Assembly (NCBI GenBank): GCA_026168455.1
Contig: CM047431.1
Span: 53,442,029-53,506,028, forward strand
DNA from: Theocolax elegans
Taxonomy: Eukaryota > Arthropoda > Insecta > Hymenoptera > Cerocephalidae
Direction: 5' to 3'
Length of the DNA: 64,000 nucleotides
A model generated the notes under the pieces. That model saw only the letters and a list, made by a program, of their open reading frames with translations, did not search any database and had not been told where the DNA came from. The position numbers were made by a program, and so were the translations under genes. Positions 13,306 to 25,590 of this stretch are shown in pieces; within the stretch, counting starts at the first letter, position 1; each line of letters starts with the position of its first letter.

Positions 13306-13646
13306 AAGGGAAGTCTGTACTTATAGCTTCAAAAATCCGCCACCCGAAAATTTGCGAGCAGAAGTAGCGCTGGCGTCAAATAGGCTGAGTTCATATTCGA
13401 CAATAATTATGGACATTTAAAGAAAATAGAGTTTTTACCACATAAATTAGAGTTGAGCGCCATAGCTATTGATGTAATGATTAATTACATATTGCTTAGC
13501 TGATCGAAAAATCAGTATTTTCGACGAATAGTGATAAGTACGAATCACTGCTCAGAACGAATATGAACGAATATGACGACAGCGCCACTTCTGTTCGCAA
13601 ATTTTCGGGTGGCGGATTTGTGAAGCTATCAGTACGGACTCCCCTT
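13306..13646. mobile_element. short MITE with roughly 90-bp terminal inverted repeats
   Basis: The left end runs AAGGGAAGTCTGTAC, AGCTTC, then AATCCGCCACCCGAAAATTT. The right end has the reverse complement of the same blocks (AAATTTTCGGGTGGCGGATT, GAAGCT, GTACGGACTCCCCTT). The arms continue into an AGAAGTRGCGCT block on both sides. The element is about 340 bp with no coding capacity. The arms are GC-richer than the surroundings and well conserved with each other. Confidence 0.8.
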
Positions 13647-13789
13647 CAGGACGCATGTCAGACTCAGAAAATATGTGCATTTCTTATATTATTTTATAAA
13701 CAGAACAATGAATTTCTATAGAAATTATAAACGAAACCGCTTATTCTTTTATTTTTGACATATACTGTTCTATTTTATTAATTTATTGA

Positions 13790-14215
13790 AAAAAATGGAG
13801 TATGGAGTAACTTCGAAACATTCACATTAGTTTTCGAACTACTTGCGAATAGAAAACATAAAAATTGTTACATACCTGGACCTCTTTTTAAAGTTTTCAT
13901 CCAATTTACAACTGATTTGTGTCATATTTCCAGTATTTGCAAAGATAAGCGCTATTTTATTATTGTCTACTTAGCTATTTTTAACAGCATTTTAATAGCT
14001 CATACAAGTAAACTCAATCTATATGTATGTTTACACACTAAAAAGTAGTTCAAAGCAGAAGAAAATTCATAGTTTACTTTAATAGATGGGGAAAAAATTA
14101 AAAAAACGAAGCATTTCTTCGAGAGAAAAAAAATATGAATTTATTTTTTCGCAAATTCTTTACAACAATTTATTTATTACTTGTTGAATAAAATACAATT
14201 TCTACTATATAGGGA
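13790..14215. repeat. dispersed repeat, diverged copy of 36995-37415
   Basis: Collinear similarity to 36995-37415. The best block is ATTTCCAGTATTTGCAAAGA here against ATTTCCTGTATTTACGAAGA there. Both continue into TAAGCGC/TAAACGC and ATTTTATTA, and both end with an AATAC(A/G)ATTTCTACTA block. The order of several shorter matches is preserved over about 400 bp. I infer an old interspersed family with no recognisable coding part. Confidence 0.55.
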
Positions 14216-14391
14216 AATTTACAATTTTTAGCCAAAAAATTCAGATACCTTTTTTTAGAATAAATCTTTTTTAGAAAAAACTGTTATATATATATATATT
14301 ATGTTCATAAATATCAATTATTAATTCATTTAAATTAATGGCAACTTTTCGTTAAGTCCGTTTCCCATTTACTATTAGGATATAACAACAT

Positions 14392-14840
14392 TTAAGGATG
14401 TACTATGGTGTCTTGCCGTGCGGGGAAGAGAGGGAGTCTCCCCTCTCTCCGCGCACACCGTTGCTATGACCGCGCAGCTCCCCGCACGGCCCACGAACTT
14501 GACTTTTTGTTAATGTTTTCATTAATTTCTTTAACTTTTGCGCGGTGACATGGGTTCAAATTTTGCATACCGCTTTATTTATATTCACTTGTGATGTTTC
14601 TAGTTTTTTATTAAATTTTGTACACTTTTCATCAATCGCACTCTAAAGTCAATCACATTTTTTCCGAGTCTCCCATATAAGCCTATGTATAAGAAGTCAA
14701 ATTCTATGTCGCATGTCTTTAAAATTTACGCGGAAAAAAATATTGAAAAAATTCATAGACATTTCTGACACTCTTACAAATAATATACTTCAATTTCATT
14801 AAATTCTGTTAACTTTGACGTAACCATAGAACATCCTTAA
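14392..14840. mobile_element. TTAA-bounded MITE
   Basis: The left end is TTAAGGATGTACTATGGT and the right end is ACCATAGAACATCCTTAA, a terminal inverted repeat of about 18 bp with one mismatch. TTAA at both ends is compatible with the TTAA target preference of piggyBac-type transposases, although the usual CCC start is absent. The 449-bp interior has no coding capacity. It carries a GC-rich hairpin cluster near its left end. Confidence 0.65.
14412..14492. other. GC-rich hairpin cluster inside the TTAA-bounded MITE
   Basis: GCCGTGCGGGGA (about 14415) pairs with TCCCCGCACGGC (about 14479). Inside lies a second dyad, GAGAGGGAGTCTCCCCTCTC. This 80-bp island is strongly GC-rich within very AT-rich DNA. 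A stable cruciform or RNA stem is predicted from base pairing; function is unknown. Confidence 0.6.
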
Positions 14841-15675
14841 TTCTATACTTTCCAAGATTTTGTAATTTGTACAATGTACAGAAAAGAGGATGTAAATTGT
14901 TAAAACGATTAGTAATCTTATAAACGAACGTTATACATTCAAATCATAGTGTTCCTCTGGCTTAATTTCGCGGTTACTAATTGTGTGCATATATACACGT
15001 TATGTTTGTTTGGTTATATATATTATACAAATATAAAATTATTTCACTTTTGCGGAGACATGCTTACAAAATTTCGTGTAGTTTAACGATGATCAGAAAC
15101 CAAACAAACAATGCGGTCTGGTAGGTACTTATACTTTGAGGTTAATTTCTGTCAAACACGTAATTAGAGAAAATTTCATTAAACTGAAACTTCACCTCTC
15201 GTTGAATTACGCTAACAAGGAGAGATTCCCACATCCGTACAAGTCAAATTTGAGAGGAATTGCATTTCACACAGTTGCTCCTTTCATTTTTCATATTTTC
15301 TACGCATATATACCTCAAAAACAAGGAACAAAAATTTTTATTTTTTCAAAAAGCACAATGAAATGCTTCATCAAATGTTGAAATAATTAAGTAAGTAAAA
15401 TAAATAAATGAATAAATAATTGAACAATTTTTTGGTGTACGTACTTCCCTTAAATTATAAAAATGACTTTGTGTTGCGTAGGAAACAGTTATATATTTAA
15501 GATTTGTTTAAATTTATGCGCAACATATAGTAATTTTTATGATTTGTTAATATTATCATGCTACAACCTTTTTTTCTCTACGTGTCGTTGTAATTATCAT
15601 TTTGAAATTTTAGATATTTACAATAGTTCCGTGGAAAATAGTGAGGTTATGGTTCAATACTTGTTTTATTTATAT

Positions 15676-15706
<31 letters not shown>

Positions 15707-15730
15707 TTCCGAACGTTGGATATATATATA
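14841..15730. other. AT-rich spacer, no gene seen
   Basis: Contains an AT/TA run at about 15675-15705. The 81- and 93-codon open frames have no recognisable similarity. Confidence 0.45.
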
Positions 15731-16232
15731 AAGTTAAATGTTAGATAAACTACATGTCAATATTCAACTTGAAAAAAATCTACTTCGCCACAATTGATTT
15801 TTTTATCCAAAGTCCAAAGAAAGCTTGGAGCAATATCTTTCAAATGATCTGTAGCATTTTTATGGCCTTCAATTCTAAAAAGTTATGATAATTTAAGAAA
15901 GACAAAAAATTCACAAAATTAACATGGTATTTCCATTTAAATTTTAAAAAAAATTTCGTCTTTCATTAAATATAACTTTTTACAGAATTGAAGCCATAAA
16001 AATGCTACAGATCATTTGAAAGGTATTGCTCCAAGCTTTCTTTTGGACTTTTGGATAAAAAATCAATTGTGGCGAAGTTAAATTTTTTCAGTTGAATATT
16101 ACATGGTTATCTAACATTTAACTTGAAATTAGAAATTCTAACCCAGAAGGATAAATTCTAGACATAATTAGCAACAAATGTACCTATAATGTTCTATAGT
16201 AAAAGCTGATTTTGAGTTAAATAGCGATGAAC
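15731..16232. repeat. 502-bp direct repeat, copy 1 (itself palindromic)
   Basis: Matches 17191-17692 at a constant offset of 1460 bases; I found no difference when reading line by line. The segment contains a palindrome of its own: ACTTCGCCACAATTGATTTT near 15782 returns as AATCAATTGTGGCGAAGT near 16062. After 16232 the two copies diverge abruptly: here comes ACAAAAATAC, at copy 2 ACTCAGCTGG. Confidence 0.9.
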
Positions 16233-16969
16233 AAAAATACTTTATCCTCCTTGAAAGTAAAAAGTAAAATTGAGGCGGTACGGTATATAGAGAATGTTGA
16301 ACCAATCGAACGAACCAATTCCTCGCTAAGTATCGAAAACGTTAAATATTGATCGAGTTGCGATAAGTCGAGTGCACGGCCTATTACTTTTCCATACATT
16401 ATTGACGATCAATCGAGCGATGCCGTTAGATGAAATAAAATAGACAAACGAGAAAAAAGAAAAGGTACGAAAAAGAATTTAATCCCACGGATTGAAGTTC
16501 CTCCTAAGTTAGTAAGTCAGTCAAAGTTTAATAACTACATATATCTGAATTTTCGTGGCTAAGTCTCTTAAATATCCGAGCAATTCTCCTCTCTCTCTCA
16601 TCCCTGTTATTAGAAATATAACGTTCGAACGGTGACGTCACGGGAGATGAACGATGAAAACGGGCCAAATTATAGACAGGCAGCGTAGGGGAAAACACAA
16701 TTTTTAATATTTTTATGAGTTTCGGCACCTTCCGTAGGTTGACAGTGCTTTGAAAAAATTTATGATTCATATATTTTTTAACATACGGTAAAAATGTTTG
16801 TAATGTTTTTCGAAAACACCAGCGACCTCTAGAATGTACTAAAAGTTAGAAAAATATTAAAAACTAGCCAAATACATAGACAGAACAGGGGAAAATACAG
16901 TTTTTAATATTTTTCTAACTTTTAGTACATTCTAGAGGTCGCTGATGTTTCGAAAAACATCATTACACA
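16232..16969. repeat. second duplicated element, copy 1
   Basis: Begins AAAAATACTTTATCCTCC and matches 17880-18600 with a few substitutions and small indels, for example GAAAACGTT against GAAAACAGTT, and a shorter CT run in copy 2. A short palindrome lies around 16835-16945 (GACCTCTAGAATGTACTAAA and its reverse complement). The copy ends where an inverted arm of the neighbouring element starts, near 16970. Confidence 0.85.
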
Positions 16970-17879
16970 TTGCAAATGTTTTTCAGAATACACAATAAAT
17001 TTTAGGTACTGGAATTCATTAGTTCAAAAGTTATTCTAACCTCAAAAAGTGAACTTTTTCCAGTTTTTTTCAACACCAGATGAGTTCATCGCTATTAACT
17101 CAAAATCTATCAGCTTTTACTATAGAACATATATGTAACATTTGTTGCTATTAGTCTAGAATTATCCTTCTGGGTTAGAATTCTAATTTCAAGTTAAATG
17201 TTAGATAAACTACATGTCAATATTCAACTTGAAAAAAATCTACTTCGCCACAATTGATTTTTTTATCCAAAGTCCAAAGAAAGCTTGGAGCAATATCTTT
17301 CAAATGATCTGTAGCATTTTTATGGCCTTCAATTCTAAAAAGTTATGATAATTTAAGAAAGACAAAAAATTCACAAAATTAACATGGTATTTCCATTTAA
17401 ATTTTAAAAAAAATTTCGTCTTTCATTAAATATAACTTTTTACAGAATTGAAGCCATAAAAATGCTACAGATCATTTGAAAGGTATTGCTCCAAGCTTTC
17501 TTTTGGACTTTTGGATAAAAAATCAATTGTGGCGAAGTTAAATTTTTTCAGTTGAATATTACATGGTTATCTAACATTTAACTTGAAATTAGAAATTCTA
17601 ACCCAGAAGGATAAATTCTAGACATAATTAGCAACAAATGTACCTATAATGTTCTATAGTAAAAGCTGATTTTGAGTTAAATAGCGATGAACTCAGCTGG
17701 TGTTGAAAAAAACTGGAAAAGTTCACTTTTGAGGTTAGAATAACTTTTGAACTAATGAATTCCAGTACCTAAAAATTTTTTTGTGTATTCTGAAAAACAT
17801 TTGCAATGTTGTACCCAAAATTTGGCGCATTTTAAAATTTGATGGACCACTTCACGTGGAATACCCCATATATATATGC
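16970..17879. mobile_element. foldback element with a truncated left end
   Basis: The arms mirror each other: 16972-17190 (GCAAATGTTTTTCAGAATAC, GGTACTGGAATTCATTAG, GATTTTGAG in reverse) against 17560-17808. The centre lies at about 17385. The right terminus reads TGGACCACTTCACGTGGAAT and ends near 17879. The matching left terminus is missing, cut where the preceding element ends. The terminus resembles that of the foldback at 47157-47897 (GATTCCACGTGAAATGATCT), so the two are probably related. Confidence 0.7.
17191..17692. repeat. 502-bp direct repeat, copy 2
   Basis: Apparently exact copy of 15731-16232. In this copy it forms the central part of the foldback element spanning 16970-17879, so copy 1 is probably a displaced duplicate of the foldback's centre. 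Confidence 0.9.
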
Positions 17880-18776
17880 AAAAATACTTTATCCTCCTTG
17901 AAAGAAAAAGTAAAATTGAGGCGGTACGGTATATAGAGAATGTTGAACCAATCGAACGAACCAATTCCTCGCTAAGTATCGAAAACAGTTAAATATTGAT
18001 CGAGTTGCGATAAGTCGAGTGCACGGCCTATTACTTTTCCATACATTATTGACGATCAATCGAGCGATGCCGTTAGATGAAATAAAATAGACAAACGAGA
18101 AAAAAGAAAAGGTACGAAAAAGAATTTAATCCCACGGATTGAAGTTCCTCCTAAGTTAGTAAGTCAGTCAAAGTTTAATAACTACATATATCCTGAATTT
18201 TTCGTGGCTAAGTCTCTTAAATATCCGAGCAATTCTCCTCTCTCTCACCCCTGTTATTAGAAATATAACGTTCGAACGGTGACGTCACGGGAGATGAACG
18301 ATGAAAACGGGACCAAATTATAGACAGGCAGCGTAGTGGAAAACACAATTTTTAATATTTTTATGAGTTTCGGCACCTTCCGTAGGTTGACAGTGCTTTG
18401 AAAAAATTTATGATTCATATATTTTTTAACATACGGTAAAAATATTTGTAATGTTTTTCGAAACACCAGCGACCTCTAGAATGTACTAAAAGTTAGAAAA
18501 ATATTAAAAACTAGCCAAATACAGTTTTTAATATTTTTCTAACTTTTAGTACATTCTAGAGGTCGCTGGTGTTTCGAAAAACATTACAAATATTTTTACC
18601 GTATGTTAAAAAATATATGAATCATAAATTTTTTCAAAGCACTGTCAACCTACGGAAGGTGCCGAAACTCAGAAAAATATTAAAAACTGTGTTTTTCCCT
18701 GTTCAACCTGTGTATTTGGTTCGTTTTCATCGTCCACCATATGACATCATTGCCTGAACGTTATATTCCCAATAGG
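17880..18776. mobile_element. second duplicated element, copy 2, ending in a palindrome
   Basis: Starts AAAAATACTTTATCCTCC. Its distal part (about 18255-18776) is a palindrome centred near 18,523: CACCAGCGACCTCTAGAATG at about 18463 returns as CATTCTAGAGGTCGCTGGTG, and GGCACCTTCCGTAGGTTGAC returns as GTCAACCTACGGAAGGTGCC. It ends around AACGTTATATTCCCAATAGG. Open frames of about 60-70 codons lie on both strands of the palindrome; they translate the repeat and are not credible genes. Confidence 0.8.
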
Positions 18777-19910
18777 TAGCTCCCCTCGTAATGGTTTCAT
18801 CTGAAAAATTGAATGGACTGATCAAAGCTATATTGTATCGTACAGACGATATAAAAAGAGGCTACGTATATCGACGATTACGATAGATCAGGTGTAACGA
18901 TATCACCCGAAACGAGGTTACCGTCATTTCGATTTCATGCCGAATTTGACAAGTGTTTTACTTTAACTTGGAGCGATTGAAAATCGTGTGGATGCAGCCA
19001 CCCTTATTTCGGTGGTTGTAGGTGGATATTTCGGGAAGGGGAGACGAGAAAGGAGGAAGAAAGAAGAAGAAGAGCACAAAAGGGGGAAGGGAGAAAAGAA
19101 ATGAGGCTTACTAGCGTTGGCAGTACCGAGTGGAGAGTAATGAAACGCGGGGAATCCCCGGTGTTCCTTTTGAAGAATGGCGCACTTTGTCCTCCAGTGG
19201 GTTACTTCTCGGTGTAACTCGCACGCTCGCGTCTCCTATTTTTCGTAATCCAACTGTTGAGGTCTCGGGATTTTCCATGGATATTTCTTACGAAACGGTG
19301 CTTTTTGCACATCCAAGGGAATGGGAATCAAATGCGTATAAGACGCTTTTGAAATATTTAACGTGGTCTAATTATCTCTTTATTATTGTGCGAAACGTAT
19401 CTCATTAATCTCCGTTGAATTATATTCGAATCGTCAGTATCTCACGTACGCGTGAAACACAATTGAAATGAGTCCGATGATTTTTCGAACGATTAAAGAG
19501 CGTATTATTAGCTCAAGTTCATCGTCTGTATACCGCACCGGTAAGCATCGTTGCGACCGTACCGAGTTTCATCGAGCCGATACATAATTTCACATGGATC
19601 ATAATATTACATCCGAGAGAGAGAGAGGGAGAGAGAGAGGGAGAAACGATGCGTGCACGCGTATGGACATTGGCCTGTAATATGCAGAGAACGATGTTGA
19701 GGTGGTGGTACGTGCAAATGGTCAGCTGCGTGACTCCGATGTGAATAATGGAGGTACCGTTAATACGTGACCATCTCGTACTTTCGAATTGTCCTGGTGT
19801 GTATACCTACGGTTTCCCGATTCTCCTCATTTCCCCCCTTTTCGTTTATCTCGTACTAATGCCCTACCGTCCTTTATGCGCACGGAGAAAAATATTTGAT
19901 TAAAAATTAT
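18777..19910. other. GC-richer spacer, no gene recognised
   Basis: Less AT-rich than its surroundings, with a purine-rich stretch (about 19030-19100) and a (GA)n tract near 19615-19645. A 92-codon open frame (19130-19408) has balanced composition but matches nothing I recognise. It begins in the purine-rich tract and lacks clear splice sites, so I do not call it a gene. Confidence 0.45.
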
Positions 19911-20556
19911 TATGCCGTACTAAAATTTTAGATGGGTATAAATATATTGTTACCCCAACTTTGAACACGCGTATATCTCTGCGAATTTTAAGTCCTAAAG
20001 AAATTAAGAAAAAACCATTTTAAAGTACTCTTCAAGAGCTTCGCTTTTTAATAGATTAGATTTTTTTACGTGCATTCTTTTGAATATTGTTTCAGTCACT
20101 TGTAATTTTTATCCAAACTAACAGAGATATCAATATTTTACAAGAAGCATTTAAAATCTCCAAATGGTATTTGCACCAATTTGTTTTTCAACATCTTTTG
20201 ATAGATAGGTATAATGTACTTACGCTAAACAATTAATTGCTTGGGCATTCCATTATGCTACTGAGCGGTACAAGTAAACTTGGGTACAGATAATAGATAT
20301 CAATTGTAAATGAACAATCTATTCGATCGTACGTCGCCAATAAGAATGTTATGTATAACGGTACTAGGATCAATAAATATTATTTTTAATTTATAATTAA
20401 TAACTAGCACTTTGAATGAGAGTACTTTAAAATGGTTTTTTTGTTTTCACTTCTGTACGACCTAAATTCGCAAAGATACACGTGCCTAAAATTTTTGAAA
20501 AGTACTGTATACTAATTTTTGTAACAACATGTATTCAATTTTAGTGTACAGCATAG
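19911..20556. mobile_element. inverted-repeat MITE of about 645 bp
   Basis: The left end has TATGCCGTACTAAAATTTTA, then CACGCGTATATCTCTGCGAA, then AAAACCATTTTAAAGTACTC. The right end has the same three blocks inverted (GAGTACTTTAAAATGGTTTT, TTCGCAAAGATACACGTG, and AATTTTAGTGTACAGCATA). The arms are about 100-140 bp with substitutions. No coding capacity. Confidence 0.7.
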
Positions 20557-21062
20557 CAATGTTTTCTTATCCTGACAGTCTGTTCCTTCTTATCTAAATA
20601 TATAAATAATTTTTAATCGAACATTTCACAATGTTTACCTTTTCTTCTCGTACACGTTAAGCGGTTTACCTATATGATCTTTTTTAAAGATAATGTTGCT
20701 GTATCACCTACTTTTTTTCTGTTAAAAGAAAAGAATATCGAGGTTGCCGCGGAGACTGTCGAATATAGATGAACGAACGCGCGCTCCGAATCGCCTGGTC
20801 AAATTTAAATAAAAATTATTTAACTATATACTTGCGATTACTTCATACGTTATAATCCCACTCTCGTTACAATCTAACGCGAATATATCGTTAAAAAGAA
20901 AATAATAGTAATAATAATCAGTCGCTTTAACTATATTTATAAGTATAGACATTATCCCGAAGAAGAAGATACATAAATAATTAGTCAAATTATACAGAGC
21001 TCGCAAGAAAAATAATGACCGTTAAAACATATTCGATATTGTTTACCCGAAGGAATGAATAG

Positions 21063-21068
<6 letters not shown>

Positions 21069-21112
<44 letters not shown>
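21069..21112. repeat. (TA)n microsatellite
   Basis: Perfect TA repeat of about 44 bases. Confidence 0.95.
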
Positions 21113-21115
<3 letters not shown>

Positions 21116-21575
21116 GATTTTGTTCGATGTGCACGTGTTTGCTTCTATTTATTTACTTATCTAGCTCGAGTAAAAACATCCCTGCTTATATTACACTCCC
21201 CTGTATAATCGTTCGCTCTCTCTCTCTCTCTCTCGCCTTTTTTTCTTTTCGTCTTGCTGTACCACATTATTGATTTCTCTCTTTCTAAGTCTTTTTTTTT
21301 CTTCATTCTGTCCCCACCCCTCCCTTGTCACCCCTCACCCTCTTTCATCCTGACCCCCCTCTCTTTTACGTGTATGTGTGTGTGTGTGTGTGTTTACATG
21401 GATCGAAGCATCACTCCTGCGCGCACATATATATATACACATAGATCCCGTGTGTGCACGTTTCTCTCAATAATTCTGAACAATTAAATACGTTTTCCAG
21501 CTTACATACTTTTACATTCGTCGACTGAGTGCACCACTCGAGATCCTCGTGCATAGCGAATACGTATATACCTGG

Positions 21576-21582
<7 letters not shown>

Positions 21583-21608
<26 letters not shown>
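21583..21608. repeat. (GT)n microsatellite
   Basis: Perfect TG/GT repeat of about 26 bases. A shorter (GT)n tract lies near 21373-21392. Confidence 0.9.
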
Positions 21609-21609
<1 letters not shown>

Positions 21610-22129
21610 GAAAAGATAAAAGATGTCTGGAATATCGTATATATACTCTTACACAAGTGCACACAATGTTTTCCGAAAATTTTCTTTTTAAATTTCTTCA
21701 TCTACCTCGATTCCTCCTTCAGGCGGTTGCTAGCATAAATAGACGTAAATAGACTCTCGTATCAGCGATACACCGAATGTACTTTGCCGTTGGTTATAGA
21801 AACTTTCACGTTCTTGACTCTTTGTGGGGACGGTCCTCTTTATTGCGTTCTCCTCCATCGGCGCGCACGTGAATCCCGCGTTCGACCCGCGCAGATTCGG
21901 GAAATTAGGGGTCGCCCGTAAAATCATCGAGAGACTCGTCAACGTTAAAATATTCTACAATATTTCGATTGTTAAATTTTTCGTGGACAACCCTACTCGT
22001 TTCGGTGAGACACAATTTCAGCTTGGATATAATAAGAAAGCTGAGGAAAAGAGATAGTATTTTGCTTCGGTAATATCCTAAAGCGTGGCAAAACAAATAG
22101 GACAACTAATTCTTACTGTGTGAATTGTG

Positions 22130-22136
<7 letters not shown>

Positions 22137-22168
<32 letters not shown>
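22137..22168. repeat. (GT)n microsatellite
   Basis: Perfect GT repeat of about 32 bases, followed by GTTTGTGTGTAG. Confidence 0.95.
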
Positions 22169-22171
<3 letters not shown>

Positions 22172-22554
22172 TGTGTAGTTTCCTTTTTGTTATATATATA
22201 TATCGTCATGATAAAAAAGCAAAATAAAGTCGAACTTTAAACTGAATTTTTGTCAGCGAAAAATTTTCGAATCCACGCGGAATCGATCTGATCGAAAAAG
22301 GGCTGGTAATTAGGTCACGCACTCTGTGCGTATGCGTGTGTGTGTATGTGTGTGTGTGTCTGTGTGACGGAGGGAAAAAAATATGGTGGATGATGCCACG
22401 CCTCGTTCGGTGACCCTTCAGCGTACGATTGCGCCTTTAGTGGTATACGCACCTCATCGGGTTTGCAAATTATTTCGGGTTCATGCAAATCCCACGCTCC
22501 GCGCAATTTTCCACGACATCAGTGCCTTTGCGATCTCTCTTTTTGGTGCGAGAA

Positions 22555-22576
22555 AGAGAGAGAGAGAGAGAGAGAG
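22555..22576. repeat. (GA)n microsatellite
   Basis: AG repeat, extending imperfectly to about 22590. Confidence 0.9.
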
Positions 22577-23588
22577 GGAGAGAGTGAGGGAGATGAGGTT
22601 AATTTCATATACCTGCATGCTGGCTCCAGGTTAAAATTCGAAAGTACGATTTTTTTTTAAACATTTTTTTTTAATTTACGCCCGCAGTCTTTTTATGCCT
22701 GGCGAGCAAGTACTATGAAACTCATACGTTCGAGGTTTTATGAGCTTTTGGCGCATTGTAAAGTGTAATTTTCGGTTGAGGAAAAATTGGGAATCGCGTG
22801 GGCTGTACAAACAAACTCCACCTAATTCGACTTTCCGAGATTTTACTTTTGCGATTTTACGTCGGAGTAATTAGATATATATTCGATGCGCGCCCGCGTA
22901 TATAATATCGCGGGGTATTTACTTTTTGCGAGGAAAATGCTTAAAATTGAAAACGTTGTAACGAGTATGAAGTGTACTTTTTAAAATGCAATAAATTAAG
23001 AAAATAAAGTTTCCGCAGTCGATGAGCAACCTTGATTACATTAATGAAAAAATGGCAATTACTTATAAGTACATTTCGCGAACACTTTAATTAAGCATAT
23101 ACTCGTGTACACGCGAGAAAAAAAAGTGACGATTAGATTTCGTTGTCAAGGTGTGCAATATTATTCCGAACTAAATGCCTTGAAATACTCGATTCGGTCG
23201 AATTTACAATATCGAAAGTGAACATTTAATTACGCGATCGATTTGATCGACAATTTTTCGAGCTTTCAGCGGTACGTTCACGGGGAGACAACGACGTTCA
23301 AGATTATATTTTGCATAAAAAAAGTAGCGTAGACGGTTTGATGCATTATATACACTTTGAAGAAAAAAAAAAAGGAAATAAAGAAAAATCGGAGTGTTCT
23401 ATCGCAGTTACACAGCTTTCAACGACCGATCGAACCCACATTTTTTTTTCGTATGCTGGAAGTAAACGTATTTCGATCAAAATGCAATTTCGCACTTTGT
23501 AGATATAAAAATAAAACGCGGGAGTTAAATTTATTGAATAAGTCGAGAATCGCTTTGTTAATTATATGATAATTTAATACATGTGTGT

Positions 23589-23614
23589 ATTATATATATA
23601 TATATATATATATA
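23589..23614. repeat. (TA)n microsatellite
   Basis: Perfect TA repeat of about 26 bases. Confidence 0.95.
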
Positions 23615-25491
23615 AATATATTATTGCGAAATAATACCTCTTTGAATAGCCGGGAATAGAGAGAAAGAGAGCATGAATTTTGCTCGGTCGTAATTAGTGA
23701 CCTCGAAAAACATCCGATTACCGATTTTCCGTGCATATAAAATTGTTCGAGTAGGCGATAAAAAATGTATTTATTAATAAATTTGGTTATCCCGATAACC
23801 CTTTACTAAGCGAATTAAGATATTATAATTTATATCGGGGAACGGGTAGAGTTCGCCTTTTACCGGTTGGCTGCATATACGAAGAGTATTTTCTTTTTTT
23901 TTTTAATCGGTATTAATATATACCACCGGAAATTTTTGCAAAAATACCGCGTTTACGGCTGGGATTGGTATAGCTTTCGAAATTATTGGAGCGCGCGTGA
24001 AATAATCTAATGCGATTCGAGACATTTGTATATCGACGTGTCACTGAGAACTACGAGAAGACCATTTCTCAGTTTGTTAAGAAATATTTTGAGATATCTT
24101 ATTTTCCGACTTGTGACGTATAGTTCAATAATTTTTTTATACGCGCGTACGTTCGAATTTTGATTTTGATCAACGACTGCATGTAGTGTCATATTTTATA
24201 CACTACCTCCCTGTAAATATGATTGTGACGAATTTTAATTGGAAAAGATGAGCAAAAATTATTAACCTGTTCCCGCAATATTTCCACTCTCGATATATCT
24301 ATATCTAATTTAATAACAATAAATATATTTAATACATAAATTATGCGCATTTTATATTACCCAATGATTAAGTAATATATGTTTAATTTTAATAAAATGC
24401 AATAAAGTATATAAAAGAATACCACAAAAATTGTACAAAAATATAGAATTTAATAATAAATGATTATACTCTTAAGTTATCGTCTCGCCTCTCTAACGCA
24501 ACAAAATCATCGTGAAAAATTAAAAAGAGTTAATATATGCTGCAATATCTTTGAAAATGTTCTAGCTTCGATTATTTTGATCAACTTGACCATATGTAAA
24601 AGATTTTGAAACTGATTGTTTGTTTTGTTTTGACCGATAGAGTCTTTCAATGATAATACGTACAATGTACAATATTTCTTAGTGTTAAAAAAACTATTTT
24701 AATTAAACAAATATGGTTAATTACGCACGAACCAAGATATGTATTACCCTTTTTTTTAAGTATTATCTTCCACTATATTTAATTTCCTGAAAAAAAATTG
24801 ATTTTTATTAAAAAATAGGATTCGAATTTCCTTCCGCATTCCTTTATGAATGTATAACAATATTTTCGTAATAAATTTAGCACAATTGTATAATACTCAA
24901 TAGATATAATACTCAAATGTAGATGAACGATATGTCTTAGATTGTTTACACGAACTTACGTGTAACGTTAACTTTAGAAAACAAATAAAATAATAAGTTT
25001 TCCACGCGTATTACCGACCCAGATGGTTATAAAAAATCTGATTGTGAGTTCCACGAGTATCTCGAAAAGACCTCGTAAATCTTGGATAAAAATGAGATGA
25101 AAGGGAACGGTCAGTCGGTATAAAGTCAATTTAGCGTAAGGTGTCGGTCTTGGTCTTGGCGTTATTATATGCTGCACACCTATATACGTATACGTCGCCT
25201 CAGCAATTTCCGATATATCTACATTATTGGTGCAACCCTGACCTTATTAACCACTTGGCGCGCTCACGCGAATCCATTAGATCGAGCGAACGACTATACG
25301 CGCATTCTCGCGAAAAGGGGAACGCATTCCCTCGATTCATTGGAAAAAAGTACATCGTTCCAGAGCATTGCGAGTCATCTTTTTCTAGGCTTCGACTTCC
25401 TTCCTATATAATCATTCATTTCGCCATACACCACTCGAGTCCTCTCCTATTTCTTTCGTTTAATTTCGCTATACTATTTTTCGTATTTTGT

Positions 25492-25590
25492 TGCTGAGTT
25501 GAAAGTTCATTTTATTTTCAAATACGTTAAATGTTGACTGTCTATTGTGTTGCGAATAATTACCTATAATTTTTTTTTGAAGGGGTCGTA
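25492..25590. repeat. dispersed ~99-bp repeat, copy 1
   Basis: Same sequence as 30467-30565 apart from a handful of substitutions. Shared blocks include GAAAGTTCATTTTATTTTCA, GTTAAATGTTGACTGT and TTTTTTTTGAAGGGGTCGTA. Flanks are unrelated. The family is unknown. Confidence 0.85.

Larger units (their letters stand above)
20557..25491. other. AT-rich region with clustered microsatellites, no gene seen
   Basis: Holds long (TA)n at 21069-21112, several (GT)n tracts (about 21373-21392, 21583-21608, 22137-22168 and 22335-22358), (GA)n at 22555-22576 and (TA)n at 23589-23614. The 21824-22057 open frame (77 codons) has reasonable composition but no recognisable similarity. No inverted-repeat element found. 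Confidence 0.5.

Noticed and set aside
18257..18757. Matching open frames on both strands with similar protein sequence
   Set aside because: They are the two arms of one palindrome translated in opposite directions, not two genes.
19130..19408. 92-codon open frame of balanced composition
   Set aside because: No similarity I recognise, no splice sites or start context, and it begins in a purine-rich tract. A protein search could revive it.
21824..22057. 77-codon open frame
   Set aside because: Composition is plausible, but there is no recognisable family and it is flanked by microsatellites.
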